From positions 434,001 through 498,000 of the forward strand of contig NZ_JAYLVL010000002.1 of the NCBI RefSeq assembly GCF_046156175.1: 64,000 nt of DNA, given 5' to 3'. Origin of the DNA: Lacisediminihabitans sp046156175 (GTDB lineage Bacteria > Actinomycetota > Actinomycetes > Actinomycetales > Microbacteriaceae). Under the pieces are notes generated by a model, which saw nothing but the letters and a program-made list of their open reading frames with translations, did not search any database and was not told where the DNA came from. Positions 9,311 to 16,822 of this stretch are shown piece after piece. Made by a program: the position numbers and the translations under genes. Position 1 is the first letter of the stretch; each line of letters starts with the position of its first letter.

Positions 9311-10504
9311 CTACTTGGCGGGGGTGCCCGCGACGCTGCCGGTGATGGGCTCTCCGCCGGAACGGTTGACGAAGCAGAAGTAGTCGTGCTGCCCCTTCGT
9401 CCACTCCGCCGCGGTCGCCGCATACGAGGCCTGGAACTGGATGTCGCTGTACGCCCCCGCTGTCGCGAGGTCGATCACACCCGGAGCCGTGCAGAGCAGG
9501 TTGATCTGCGACTGCAGCGAATCGAGCCCGGGGTAGGCCACCGTCGCTTCCCCGGGGAAGGTACCGCGGAACACCATCTGGGCCGGATGCGGAGCCGCGC
9601 AGTCCACGACGGTGAAGCGCAGATCGAAGGGGGTGGAGTAGGGGTCGACGCACTCGCCTCCGCGCAAGTCGCTCCATAGGTGCACTCCCACTGCCGCCGC
9701 GCCGCCCGTCGCCGCGATCGCGCCGGGAGATGTCGACGGCGAAGCCTTCGGCGCCGCGCTTCTCGTGGCGGCGACCGGCTCTGGAGCCGGCGCGATCTTC
9801 GTGCCGATCACGAAGAGGAGCGCGAGCACGAGAAGGGCGATCACTGCCCCCGCGATCCAGAACAGTAGCTTCTGGTTGCGGGAGAAGGGGGCGCGCGACT
9901 CGCGCGACGCGGATCGGCTCGGCAGACCCCCACCCTCGGCGAGCGGACCTTCGGTGGATGCCGAGGACCCGAAGCCGACAAACGGGCCGGCGGCGGAGGG
10001 CGATGCTGCGAAGGGCGATGCTGCGGAGGGCGACGCTATGGAGGGCGACGCGGCGAAGGGCGACGCGGCGAAGGGATTGAGCCTCCCCGGTATCGCACCG
10101 ATGAGAGGCTCCCCCTCGTAGTCCTTGAACTGCGTCTCGCCGAACAGGGAGTCGATCGGCGTTGTCGGGTCGACGTCGTCGTCGGAGTCCGAGCTGAAGT
10201 ACGGTTCCGCGGGACGGGACGACGCGGATGCCGCCGACACGGGTTCGGCCGGAATCAGTTCGGTGACCGGCTCGGCAGGCGAGAGCACGGGCGGCGCTGC
10301 TGGGATTGGCGCGGCGGGCGCGGCCGTGTGAGGCACCGGCCGGATTGGCGCGGCGGGCGCTGGCGAGTCAGGCACCGACGCCGGCCTACCGGGCGTGGCA
10401 TCCGGCACACTCGCGCTGCCGAGACCCCAATCGAAGGGGGAGGTGATCGGGTGTGGTCCCGTATTCTTCCCGGTGCCCTCTCCGGTGTCGTCGCCAGCGG
10501 CCAT
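9311..10504 (-). CDS. Membrane protein with septum-formation domain
   Basis: 397 residues. A ~210-residue cytoplasmic part rich in Pro, Ala and Ser (with runs such as PAAPI and SPFAASP) is followed by one membrane segment at about 216-238 and an extracytoplasmic C-terminal domain. That domain (HLWSDLRGGECVDPYSTPF, then VVDCAAPHPAQMVFRGTF) has the cysteine pattern of the Septum_form family found in actinobacteria. The N-terminal region contains a 15-bp tandem repeat in the DNA (9993-10075). It lies 11 bp after pyrE on the same strand, so the two may be co-transcribed. A role at the septum is a family-name inference only. Confidence 0.75.
   Translation of the reverse strand: MAAGDDTGEGTGKNTGPHPITSPFDWGLGSASVPDATPGRPASVPDSPAPAAPIRPVPHTAAPAAPIPAAPPVLSPAEPVTELIPAEPVSAASASSRPAEPYFSSDSDDDVDPTTPIDSLFGETQFKDYEGEPLIGAIPGRLNPFAASPFAASPSIASPSAASPFAASPSAAGPFVGFGSSASTEGPLAEGGGLPSRSASRESRAPFSRNQKLLFWIAGAVIALLVLALLFVIGTKIAPAPEPVAATRSAAPKASPSTSPGAIAATGGAAAVGVHLWSDLRGGECVDPYSTPFDLRFTVVDCAAPHPAQMVFRGTFPGEATVAYPGLDSLQSQINLLCTAPGVIDLATAGAYSDIQFQASYAATAAEWTKGQHDYFCFVNRSGGEPITGSVAGTPAK
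9993..10075. repeat. 15-bp tandem repeat inside the septum-formation-domain gene
   Basis: Five full copies and one partial copy of a 15-bp unit like GCGAAGGGCGACGCG lie head to tail (units start at 9993, 10008, 10023, 10038, 10053 and 10068). On the minus strand each unit encodes one five-residue block of the type F-A-A-S-P or S-A-A-S-P. Copy-number changes would stay in frame. Confidence 0.85.
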
Positions 10505-10515
10505 CGTGCGATTCG

Positions 10516-11067
10516 CTACTTCGAGAGTCCGAGGTCGGCGAGGCCGATCGCAGCGAAATAGGGATACCCGGCGGCCTCGATGACCTCACGGGCACCCGTG
10601 TCGCGGTCGACGACGACGGCTACACCGGCGATCTCCGCTCCCACCTTCTTGAGCGCCTCGATGGCGGCGAGGGGGGATCCGCCGGTCGTCGAGGTGTCTT
10701 CGAGCACGATCACGCGCTTACCCGCGAGGTCAGGTCCCTCCACCTGGCGGCCGCGTCCATGATCCTTGGGCTCTTTGCGCACGACGAAGGCGTCGTAGGA
10801 GAGCCCGCGGGCAGCTCCCTGGTGCAACACCGCGGCGGCGATCGGGTCCGCCCCCATCGTCATGCCGCCGACGGCGGAGACCTCCGCGACAGCCGCGATC
10901 AGGTCGAGCATGACCTGGCCGATCAGGGGCGCGACGCGGTGGTCGAGGCTCACCTTGCGCAGATCCACGTAGTAGGTGGCTTTCTTGCCGCTCGTGAGCG
11001 TGAAATCGCCGTGGAACACGGCTCCCTCGGAGATGTAGTCGATGAGCTGCTGTCTGGCGTCGGTCAC
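10516..11067 (-). CDS. pyrE: Orotate phosphoribosyltransferase
   Basis: 183 residues. The enzyme joins orotate to PRPP to make orotidine 5'-phosphate in de novo pyrimidine synthesis. Evidence: FTLTSGKKATYYVDLRKV near the N-terminus, GGMTMGADPIAAAVL, and the PRPP-binding loop VIVLEDTSTTGGS at about residue 117. GTG 11067 is chosen because MTDARQQL.. then starts right before the conserved core; the frame continues upstream to 11133 without conserved sequence. It is transcribed toward the septum-formation-domain gene 11 bp downstream and is divergent from the exonuclease gene at 11150. Confidence 0.93.
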   Translation of the reverse strand: MTDARQQLIDYISEGAVFHGDFTLTSGKKATYYVDLRKVSLDHRVAPLIGQVMLDLIAAVAEVSAVGGMTMGADPIAAAVLHQGAARGLSYDAFVVRKEPKDHGRGRQVEGPDLAGKRVIVLEDTSTTGGSPLAAIEALKKVGAEIAGVAVVVDRDTGAREVIEAAGYPYFAAIGLADLGLSK

Positions 11068-11149
11068 GGCCCCGATTCTACTGGGCAGTTTCCGATGGGG
11101 CCCCTTTCCGGGTCCGAGCGGCACACGTCCCAACGATTAAAGTGGGTCC

Positions 11150-11986
11150 ATGCGTGTTGCCACCTGGAACGTGAACTCCATCCGTACGCGAGCCGCCCGA
11201 GTGGTCGACTGGCTGGGGCGTGAAGACATCGACGTGCTCGGTATGCAGGAGATCAAGTGCAAGGAGAGCCAGTTTCCGTTCGAGCTCTTCGAGGAGGCGG
11301 GCTACGAGGTACAGCTGCACGGGCTCAACCAGTGGAATGGTGTCGCCTTCGCCAGCCGGCTACCCATGGACGATGTGCAGATCGGATTCCCTTCCGCTCC
11401 CGGCTTCAGCAAGACCGAGGTCGAGGGCGCGCCGCCGCTGGAAGCCAGAGCCATGGCCGTGACCGTGGAGGGCGTGCGCCTCTGGAGTCTCTACGTGCCC
11501 AACGGACGAAGCCTCGACGACCCCCATCTCGCCTACAAGCTGGACTGGCTGGCGAAACTCGCCTCCGACACGACGGCTTGGCTCGCGGAGCATCCGGACA
11601 CTCCGCTCGCACTCATGGGTGACTGGAACATCGCCCCGCTCGACTCCGATGTCTGGCCGACCTGGGACTTCGCCACCAGCACCCACACCTCGGCCCCCGA
11701 GCGTGCCGCCTTCGCCGAATTCGAGACGATCGGACTCTCGGATGTCGTTCGCCCTCGTGTGCCGGGGGGCTTCACGTACTGGGACTACCAGCAGCTGCGC
11801 TTTCCCCGCAACGAGGGAATGCGCATCGACTTCATCATGGGTTCCGCCCCCTTCGCCCAATTGGTGACGGCGGCGAGCATTCATCGCGACGAGCGCAAGG
11901 GCGACGGCCCGAGCGACCATGTGCCGGTGGTCGTCGACCTCGACATCGCCGTCGAGGACGACGAGGATCGGCCGATGATCTTCTGA
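11150..11986 (+). CDS. xth: Exodeoxyribonuclease III / AP endonuclease
   Basis: 278 residues, normal for the family. Metal and catalytic motifs of the endonuclease/exonuclease/phosphatase fold are all present: MRVATWNVNSIRTR at the start, MQEIKC (catalytic Glu) near residue 34, LYVPNGR, LMGDWNIAP near 155, and GPSDHVPVVVDL (final Asp-His) near the C-terminus. The protein should cut abasic sites and remove 3' blocks in base excision repair. The last ~10 residues are acidic. ATG 11150 opens directly on the conserved sequence. It is divergent from pyrE. Confidence 0.93.
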   Translation: MRVATWNVNSIRTRAARVVDWLGREDIDVLGMQEIKCKESQFPFELFEEAGYEVQLHGLNQWNGVAFASRLPMDDVQIGFPSAPGFSKTEVEGAPPLEARAMAVTVEGVRLWSLYVPNGRSLDDPHLAYKLDWLAKLASDTTAWLAEHPDTPLALMGDWNIAPLDSDVWPTWDFATSTHTSAPERAAFAEFETIGLSDVVRPRVPGGFTYWDYQQLRFPRNEGMRIDFIMGSAPFAQLVTAASIHRDERKGDGPSDHVPVVVDLDIAVEDDEDRPMIF

Positions 11987-12036
11987 GTCCCGGGTTGTTA
12001 CCCGATCCGGAACGACGGGGCCGGTAGGGTCGGAGA

Positions 12037-12807
12037 GTGAGTGACATCCGCACCTCCAAAGCCGCCGACGGCGCAGACAAGTCGTCCTTCGCGACAAGCC
12101 CGGTGGTCAACCTCGTGTTCGACCGGGTACTGACGTCGGTGCACGAGGGCCGCCTGTTGCCCGGTCAGCGCATCAGCGATTCGGAGCTCGCTGAGCAGCT
12201 CGGGGTGTCGCGAACCCCGGTGCGCGAAGCACTCCAGCGCCTTCGCGATATCGGGATCATCGAGGCCTCCGCCAGCCGGTTCACCCGTGTCGCGCTCGTG
12301 ACCCCGAAGCAGACCGCGGATGCCATGGTCGTCTGGGTCGCGCTCTACAGCGCCCTGGTCAACGAGGTCATCCCTCTCGTGACGCCAGAGCTGGTGGCCG
12401 CCATGCGCGCCGACCACACGCTCTTCCTCGAGCACGTGAGCTGGGCTCTCGACCCGAAGCGGATGGCCGAACTCCGGGCGAATCCGCAACTCGTGCACGA
12501 GCACATCGCCGAGCTCGTGCCGCAGAAGATCGCCATGGCCAACGCCAAGTTCTTCAATCACCTGGTGGGACTCTCACAGAATCCCTCACTCGTGCGCGGC
12601 ATCAACTCCGTGGTGCACCTCATCCAGCTCGGCAGCCTCTATCTGCCCGACTATCTCGACTTCCGAGCTCTCAGCGAGTCCCAGCAACTGCTCATCGCCG
12701 CTGCGAGGGACCACGACCGCGCCGCGGCCCAGGGGGCACTGCGGATGCTCGGGCTGATCAGCGTGCCGACAGCGGCGCTCGAGGCCGAAGCCGAAGCCGA
12801 GCTCTGA
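12037..12807 (+). CDS. GntR-family regulator, FCD-type
   Basis: 256 residues from GTG 12037, with GGAGAG a few bases upstream. The winged helix-turn-helix is clear: VFDRVLTSVHEGRLLPGQ, then ISDSELAEQLGVSRTPVREAL, then RLRDIGIIEA at about residues 25-80. The C-terminal all-helical part matches the ligand-binding domain of the FadR/FCD branch in length and helix pattern, though the usual metal-binding histidines are not obvious. It stands alone, so its targets are unknown. The C-terminus is a run of Glu-Ala repeats. Confidence 0.87.
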   Translation: MSDIRTSKAADGADKSSFATSPVVNLVFDRVLTSVHEGRLLPGQRISDSELAEQLGVSRTPVREALQRLRDIGIIEASASRFTRVALVTPKQTADAMVVWVALYSALVNEVIPLVTPELVAAMRADHTLFLEHVSWALDPKRMAELRANPQLVHEHIAELVPQKIAMANAKFFNHLVGLSQNPSLVRGINSVVHLIQLGSLYLPDYLDFRALSESQQLLIAAARDHDRAAAQGALRMLGLISVPTAALEAEAEAEL

Positions 12808-13186
12808 CGCGGTCCCCGAACGGGGGGTTCTGTCCTCCTTTCGGAGGACCAATATACTGCTAACGTATACCTACGCATGAAAGTGCGGAATTGGTTTCGG
12901 CGCCTGGAATTTCCACTCGATGTATTACCCGAATCGAGTGATGACGCCGAAATTCTAGCCACGTCGCCCCTTACCCAGGCGATCCAGCGGACTGGTCGCC
13001 CGAATGACCAGTCCGCTGACGTGCATCCAGGGGCCGCCGTCGCCACGCACGCCTCGTGCGTCACCCCGCCCCCCTTGTGCAACTATTCCGCGCCGATGAC
13101 AACCAAACGGCGCGATTGTGCAGATACCCTCGAGGGAGGCGCATTCGCGTCATCTTGTCGTTTCTTTCGGGATCGGAGGTCGAACC
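12808..13186 (+). promoter_or_regulatory. Long structured leader before the DUF6421-like gene
   Basis: This 379-bp gap holds no convincing gene. After a hairpin (GTCCTCC 12832-12838 with GGAGGAC 12843-12849, probably the GntR terminator) comes a -10-like TATACT at 12853-12858. Further down, a perfect 13-bp stem pairs 12985-12997 with 13006-13018 (core AGCGGACTGGTC / GACCAGTCCGCT), and a second one pairs CGCGCCG 13089-13095 with CGGCGCG 13108-13114. GGAGG at about 13176 is the ribosome site of the next gene. The order promoter, hairpins, ribosome site suggests a regulated leader, but no known riboswitch is recognised. Confidence 0.45.
12832..12849 (+). terminator. Hairpin after the GntR regulator
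   Basis: GTCCTCC and GGAGGAC form a 7-bp perfect stem with a TTTC loop, 25 bp after the GntR stop. There is no T run, so termination strength is uncertain. Confidence 0.5.
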
Positions 13187-14575
13187 ATGTCATACGCCAC
13201 TTCAGCAGCACAGAGCGCAATCGTCGGGGAGCCTGAGGTCCTCGAAGACGGCTCCGTCGAAACGAGCGCGGCGTGGCTCGAGCTCAAGGTCGCGGTCTCC
13301 GCGCTCCGACCGCTGCAGGTGCAGGACGGCAGTATCCCGAACAGCGCACATCACGCGGATGCCCGCGCCCTGGTCACCACCATCGCCGGCACGCTTCGCG
13401 CCTTTGTGCCGGTTTTCCCGCACGACGAGGAATACCTGCGTGCCGCCGCGGTGGACTTCGAACAGTGGGAGGCGCGCGGATTCGGCGTGCCCGACTTCTT
13501 CGACTCCCTCGCCGCATTCCAGCCGCAGCTCCACCGGATCGATGGGCTGCGTCACCTCGTCGTCTTCCCCATGTATACCCAGAACGGCAGCACCGACCGC
13601 CTGGTCGAAGCCGTGATCGTCGAGGTGATCTGGCCTGAATTCGTGGCCGCCCTCGAGGCCGGGGAGTACTCGAACGCGCTGTTCGTTCCCATTCGTTTCA
13701 TCGACTTCACCGAGGGCTACGACACGAACTCCGCGGTGCTGTTCCCCGAGACGATCGCCATGCGCACGGTGCCGACCTTCACCTGGGGAGCGATCTTCGC
13801 CGACCGGGAGGCCGCGCGATTCCGCAGGGTCGTGCGTGAGGCATCCGCCATCACGAAGCTCGACCTGCCGGCGGATGCGCTGCGGCTGCTCGACGACCAG
13901 CACCTGGCCGAAGAGACCTTCGTCATGTGGGACCTCATCCACGACCGCACCCACATGCGTGGAGACCTGCCCTTCGATCCGTTCATGATCAAGCAGCGCA
14001 TGCCGTACTTCCTCTATTCGCTCGAGGAACTGCGCTGCGACCTCACCGCCTACCGCGAGGCGGTGCGCCTCGAGCGTGCCGAGGACACGGATGACGTGAC
14101 CCGCGACCACGCGAAACTCGTGCAGTACGCCGTGCTCTTCGACCGGATCTTCCGGTTCGCGATCACCGGCACCCGCGTGCGCAATTACGACGGGGTCGGC
14201 GGGCAGCTGCTGTTCGCCTGGCTCCACCAGCACCACGTGCTGCACTGGACCGACACGCGCCTCACCATCGATTGGGCGGACGTACCGGAGGTCGTCATCG
14301 CACTCGGGCGGGAGATCGAGGAGCTGTACTGGCGCTCGATCGACCGGCCGAAGACCGCGCACTGGCTGGCGGCCTACGAACTGGTCTCTGGCACACTCAC
14401 GCCGCATCCGGCATCGAACTGGGCGAAGCGGGAGCTGCCGCTGGATGGACCGCCCAAGGGGTTCACGGATGCCGTGCTGCCCGACGAGTTCCCGCTGTCG
14501 ATGTTCTACGAGGCCCTCTCCAAGAAGATGGCCGACGTGATCGAGTCGACCGCCGGCCTGACCGGCCGCAGCTAG
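13187..14575 (+). CDS. DUF6421-like conserved protein of unknown function
   Basis: 462 residues, soluble, no signal peptide or membrane segment. ATG 13187 has GGAGG eight bases upstream. The sequence is rich in aromatic and acidic residues and carries strongly conserved-looking blocks: FVMWDLIHDRTHMRGDLPF, DPFMIKQRMPYFLYSLEELR, CDLTAYREAV and GGQLLFAWLHQHHVLHW. The His/Asp-rich HDRTHMRGD and HQHH groups could bind a metal, which is inference. I believe this is the actinobacterial DUF6421 family, recalled rather than searched. Isolated, single-gene unit with a long structured leader. Confidence 0.68.
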   Translation: MSYATSAAQSAIVGEPEVLEDGSVETSAAWLELKVAVSALRPLQVQDGSIPNSAHHADARALVTTIAGTLRAFVPVFPHDEEYLRAAAVDFEQWEARGFGVPDFFDSLAAFQPQLHRIDGLRHLVVFPMYTQNGSTDRLVEAVIVEVIWPEFVAALEAGEYSNALFVPIRFIDFTEGYDTNSAVLFPETIAMRTVPTFTWGAIFADREAARFRRVVREASAITKLDLPADALRLLDDQHLAEETFVMWDLIHDRTHMRGDLPFDPFMIKQRMPYFLYSLEELRCDLTAYREAVRLERAEDTDDVTRDHAKLVQYAVLFDRIFRFAITGTRVRNYDGVGGQLLFAWLHQHHVLHWTDTRLTIDWADVPEVVIALGREIEELYWRSIDRPKTAHWLAAYELVSGTLTPHPASNWAKRELPLDGPPKGFTDAVLPDEFPLSMFYEALSKKMADVIESTAGLTGRS

Positions 14576-14676
14576 CGTTTCGCTGGGCGGCGGCTGACCC
14601 TGCGCATCGGGGAGGTTCGCCGCCCCACCGTTCGAGCAGGAGCACCGGCGAGGTGTCGGGACCCACTAGTCCAAAG

Positions 14677-14712
14677 GGTCTCGACCACCTCGCCCTCGCT
14701 CGCCGCTCGACC
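14677..14712. repeat. Degenerate half copy of the dispersed GGTCTCGATACCC...CTCGACC repeat
   Basis: The stretch begins GGTCTCGACCACCTCG and ends CGCTCGACC. It matches the right arm of the element at 32721-32800 with a few changes. It lies in the 146-bp gap between two convergent genes. Confidence 0.5.
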
Positions 14713-14721
14713 GACCGGGCG

Positions 14722-16800
14722 CTAAAAGGCCAGGGTGCCGGCGGAGTCGATCAGCGGATCCCAGTTCGACTCCGTGTATTCCTTGCCGGTGGTCACGTCC
14801 TGCAGGCTGACCTCGTTGGACGCCGCGACACGCAAACCCTTTTGGGCGCTCGAGAGGTAGTTCACCGTCGACGCGCGATTGCCCGAGATCGTGGTGCGCA
14901 CCGCGGCAACCGACACGGTGAGCGTCGGGGCATCCGGGAAGTCGCCCCGCACCACGAACATCCCGCCGCCTTTGGCATGCAGCGCCCGAGGGAGCGCGCC
15001 CCGACCCGGGCCGAATCCGGCGCCGTTCGCTCCGATGGTGCAACCCGGCCCGATCGTGACCGCCACCGACCGCACAGCGAAGGCTTCGACCAGGATCGAA
15101 CTCCAGAGGTCGGGGATGCCCGACATCGCGCCCTCGGATGATGCCTCGAACGCCAGGCCGCCTCCCGGGGCATCCCCGGTGAGGTTGGATGCCGTGCCGG
15201 GCACGGTCGCACCGACACCGGCCGAGCCGAACGTCGAGGTGGTGATGGCGAGGTCGACGTTGCGCGCGGCGAGACCGCCCCCCTTGTCGAGTGGCCCGGT
15301 CGCGCCCGCGCCACCGGTCGAACCGGCGCCTGCGCGATTGCCGGTCACAGTGCATCCGCTCATCGTCGTGCCTGACCCCATGGTCAGGCGGATCCCTCCG
15401 CCCATGTTCTCTGCGATGTTGTCGGCCACCGTCACGCCCGACAGCGTCAGTCGGGAGAGCACGGATGCGTACAGCCCTCCGCCGTCGTCGAAGCCGTGGT
15501 TGCCGCTGATCGTCGTCTCCGTGATGCGGATCGCGCTCTTCCGGGCGGCATCGAGCTCGGTGCGCTCCCACGCGTCCCCGGCGGCGAGGCTCAGCGCGGA
15601 GGTCACGAAGTAGTACAGCAGATGGTCGGTGAGGTGCCCCCAGTTGCGCGTGACGGCATCCAGAATCAGCGTTCGCACACCGCGGAAGACCGGATGGGAC
15701 GTGCTGGGGCTCACCGTCGCCAGCGCCGCATCGATGACGTCGGAGAGGCTGATCGACGACAGCGGGGAGCCGATCACCGCGCGGGCCGCGGCCAGTTTGC
15801 CCACGAGGAAACGCACCATCCCCGTCTCGAAGAGATCGCGCCCGAGCTTGCTCGGTACCGCGACCTCGCATCCGATGCCCCCGCCGTCGCAGCGACCGCC
15901 GGCCAGTGTCGTGTTCTTGCGCACCGAGCACCCGGAGATCGTGGGCCAGCCGTAGCCGGTGACCGCGATCCCGCCTCCCCGCCCGTTCGCCGTGTTCGCT
16001 TCGAACGCGCAGCGAGAAACGGTGGGGCTGGCCCAGACGGTGGCGAGACCCCCACCGAAGGCCTGCCCGGTAATCGCATGGTTCGGGCGCCCCGCACCGA
16101 TCTTGCCGTCGAATTCGCGCCCGACCTGGGCGAGGATGACCGTTCGGTCGATCGGAGCGATCACCGTGCCGGGTCTCAGGTAGCCGAGCGCCAGGTTCGC
16201 CGCACCGATGAGGGTGTTGAGCGCAGTTTCCACCGTCGTGCTGAAGATGTCGCCCAGCAGGTCGAGGATCGCCTGGCGGAGGGCGACGCGATCCGCTTCC
16301 GGCCAGGGAAGCACTGCTGAGGCGCGGGTGCGATTGCCGCGGAAGAAGCAGCGATCGATCGTGACCTGGTCCGCATCGACCACCACGATGCCGCCGCCGC
16401 ATCCGATCCCTGGCTCCTGCGGAGCATGCACCGCCACTCCTTTGCTGATGCGCACCCCGGACACGACGACCGGGCCGAAGGATGCCCGGGTTGCGGGCGT
16501 TCCCTGGATGCGCATCACCCGATGATCGCCGTCCGACGCGATCGTGGGCAGCACCGCCTCCACGAACTTCGCCGCTGTCGGATCGATCGTCGGATGAGCC
16601 ACGAGGTAGCTGCTAGTGATCGTGATCGCCTTGTCGATCACGAGCTCGGCGCCCGCGTACGTTGCGGCATCCATGATCTCGATGGTGTCGCCGGGCGACG
16701 CGGCCTTCAACGCCAGGGCGACGCTCTTTGCCGGGGACGACTTCGACGTGAAGGCCCCGGTCGTGCCCCCGGTGGCCTTCACGTACCTCGTCGTCGCCAT
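14722..16800 (-). CDS. Right-handed parallel beta-helix protein, function unknown
   Basis: 692 residues, no signal peptide. After an N-terminal segment typical of pectate-lyase-like folds (VALALKAASPGDTIEIMDAATY, ITITSSYLVAHPTI) come repeated coils with G-G-G-I/L and C-x-V/F-x-x-N patterns: GCGGGIVVVDADQVTIDRCF, GRGGGIAVTGYGWPTISGCS, DDGGGLYASVLSRLTLSGVT, MGGGIRLTMGSGTTMSGCTV. A ~110-residue helical insertion lies near residues 320-430. Such proteins bind or cut polysaccharide or act as surface spikes, but no catalytic set is recognised. ATG 16800 is 22 bp after the stop of the 902-residue protein, so the two are almost certainly one operon. Confidence 0.8.
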   Translation of the reverse strand: MATTRYVKATGGTTGAFTSKSSPAKSVALALKAASPGDTIEIMDAATYAGAELVIDKAITITSSYLVAHPTIDPTAAKFVEAVLPTIASDGDHRVMRIQGTPATRASFGPVVVSGVRISKGVAVHAPQEPGIGCGGGIVVVDADQVTIDRCFFRGNRTRASAVLPWPEADRVALRQAILDLLGDIFSTTVETALNTLIGAANLALGYLRPGTVIAPIDRTVILAQVGREFDGKIGAGRPNHAITGQAFGGGLATVWASPTVSRCAFEANTANGRGGGIAVTGYGWPTISGCSVRKNTTLAGGRCDGGGIGCEVAVPSKLGRDLFETGMVRFLVGKLAAARAVIGSPLSSISLSDVIDAALATVSPSTSHPVFRGVRTLILDAVTRNWGHLTDHLLYYFVTSALSLAAGDAWERTELDAARKSAIRITETTISGNHGFDDGGGLYASVLSRLTLSGVTVADNIAENMGGGIRLTMGSGTTMSGCTVTGNRAGAGSTGGAGATGPLDKGGGLAARNVDLAITTSTFGSAGVGATVPGTASNLTGDAPGGGLAFEASSEGAMSGIPDLWSSILVEAFAVRSVAVTIGPGCTIGANGAGFGPGRGALPRALHAKGGGMFVVRGDFPDAPTLTVSVAAVRTTISGNRASTVNYLSSAQKGLRVAASNEVSLQDVTTGKEYTESNWDPLIDSAGTLAF

Positions 16801-16822
16801 GACCCGCTCCGTCGCTCGCCGA

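Noticed and set aside
12877..13236. A 119-codon plus-strand ORF starting with ATG in the leader of the DUF6421-like gene.
   Set aside because: No ribosome site, contains the hairpin arms, and overlaps the real start of the next gene in another frame.
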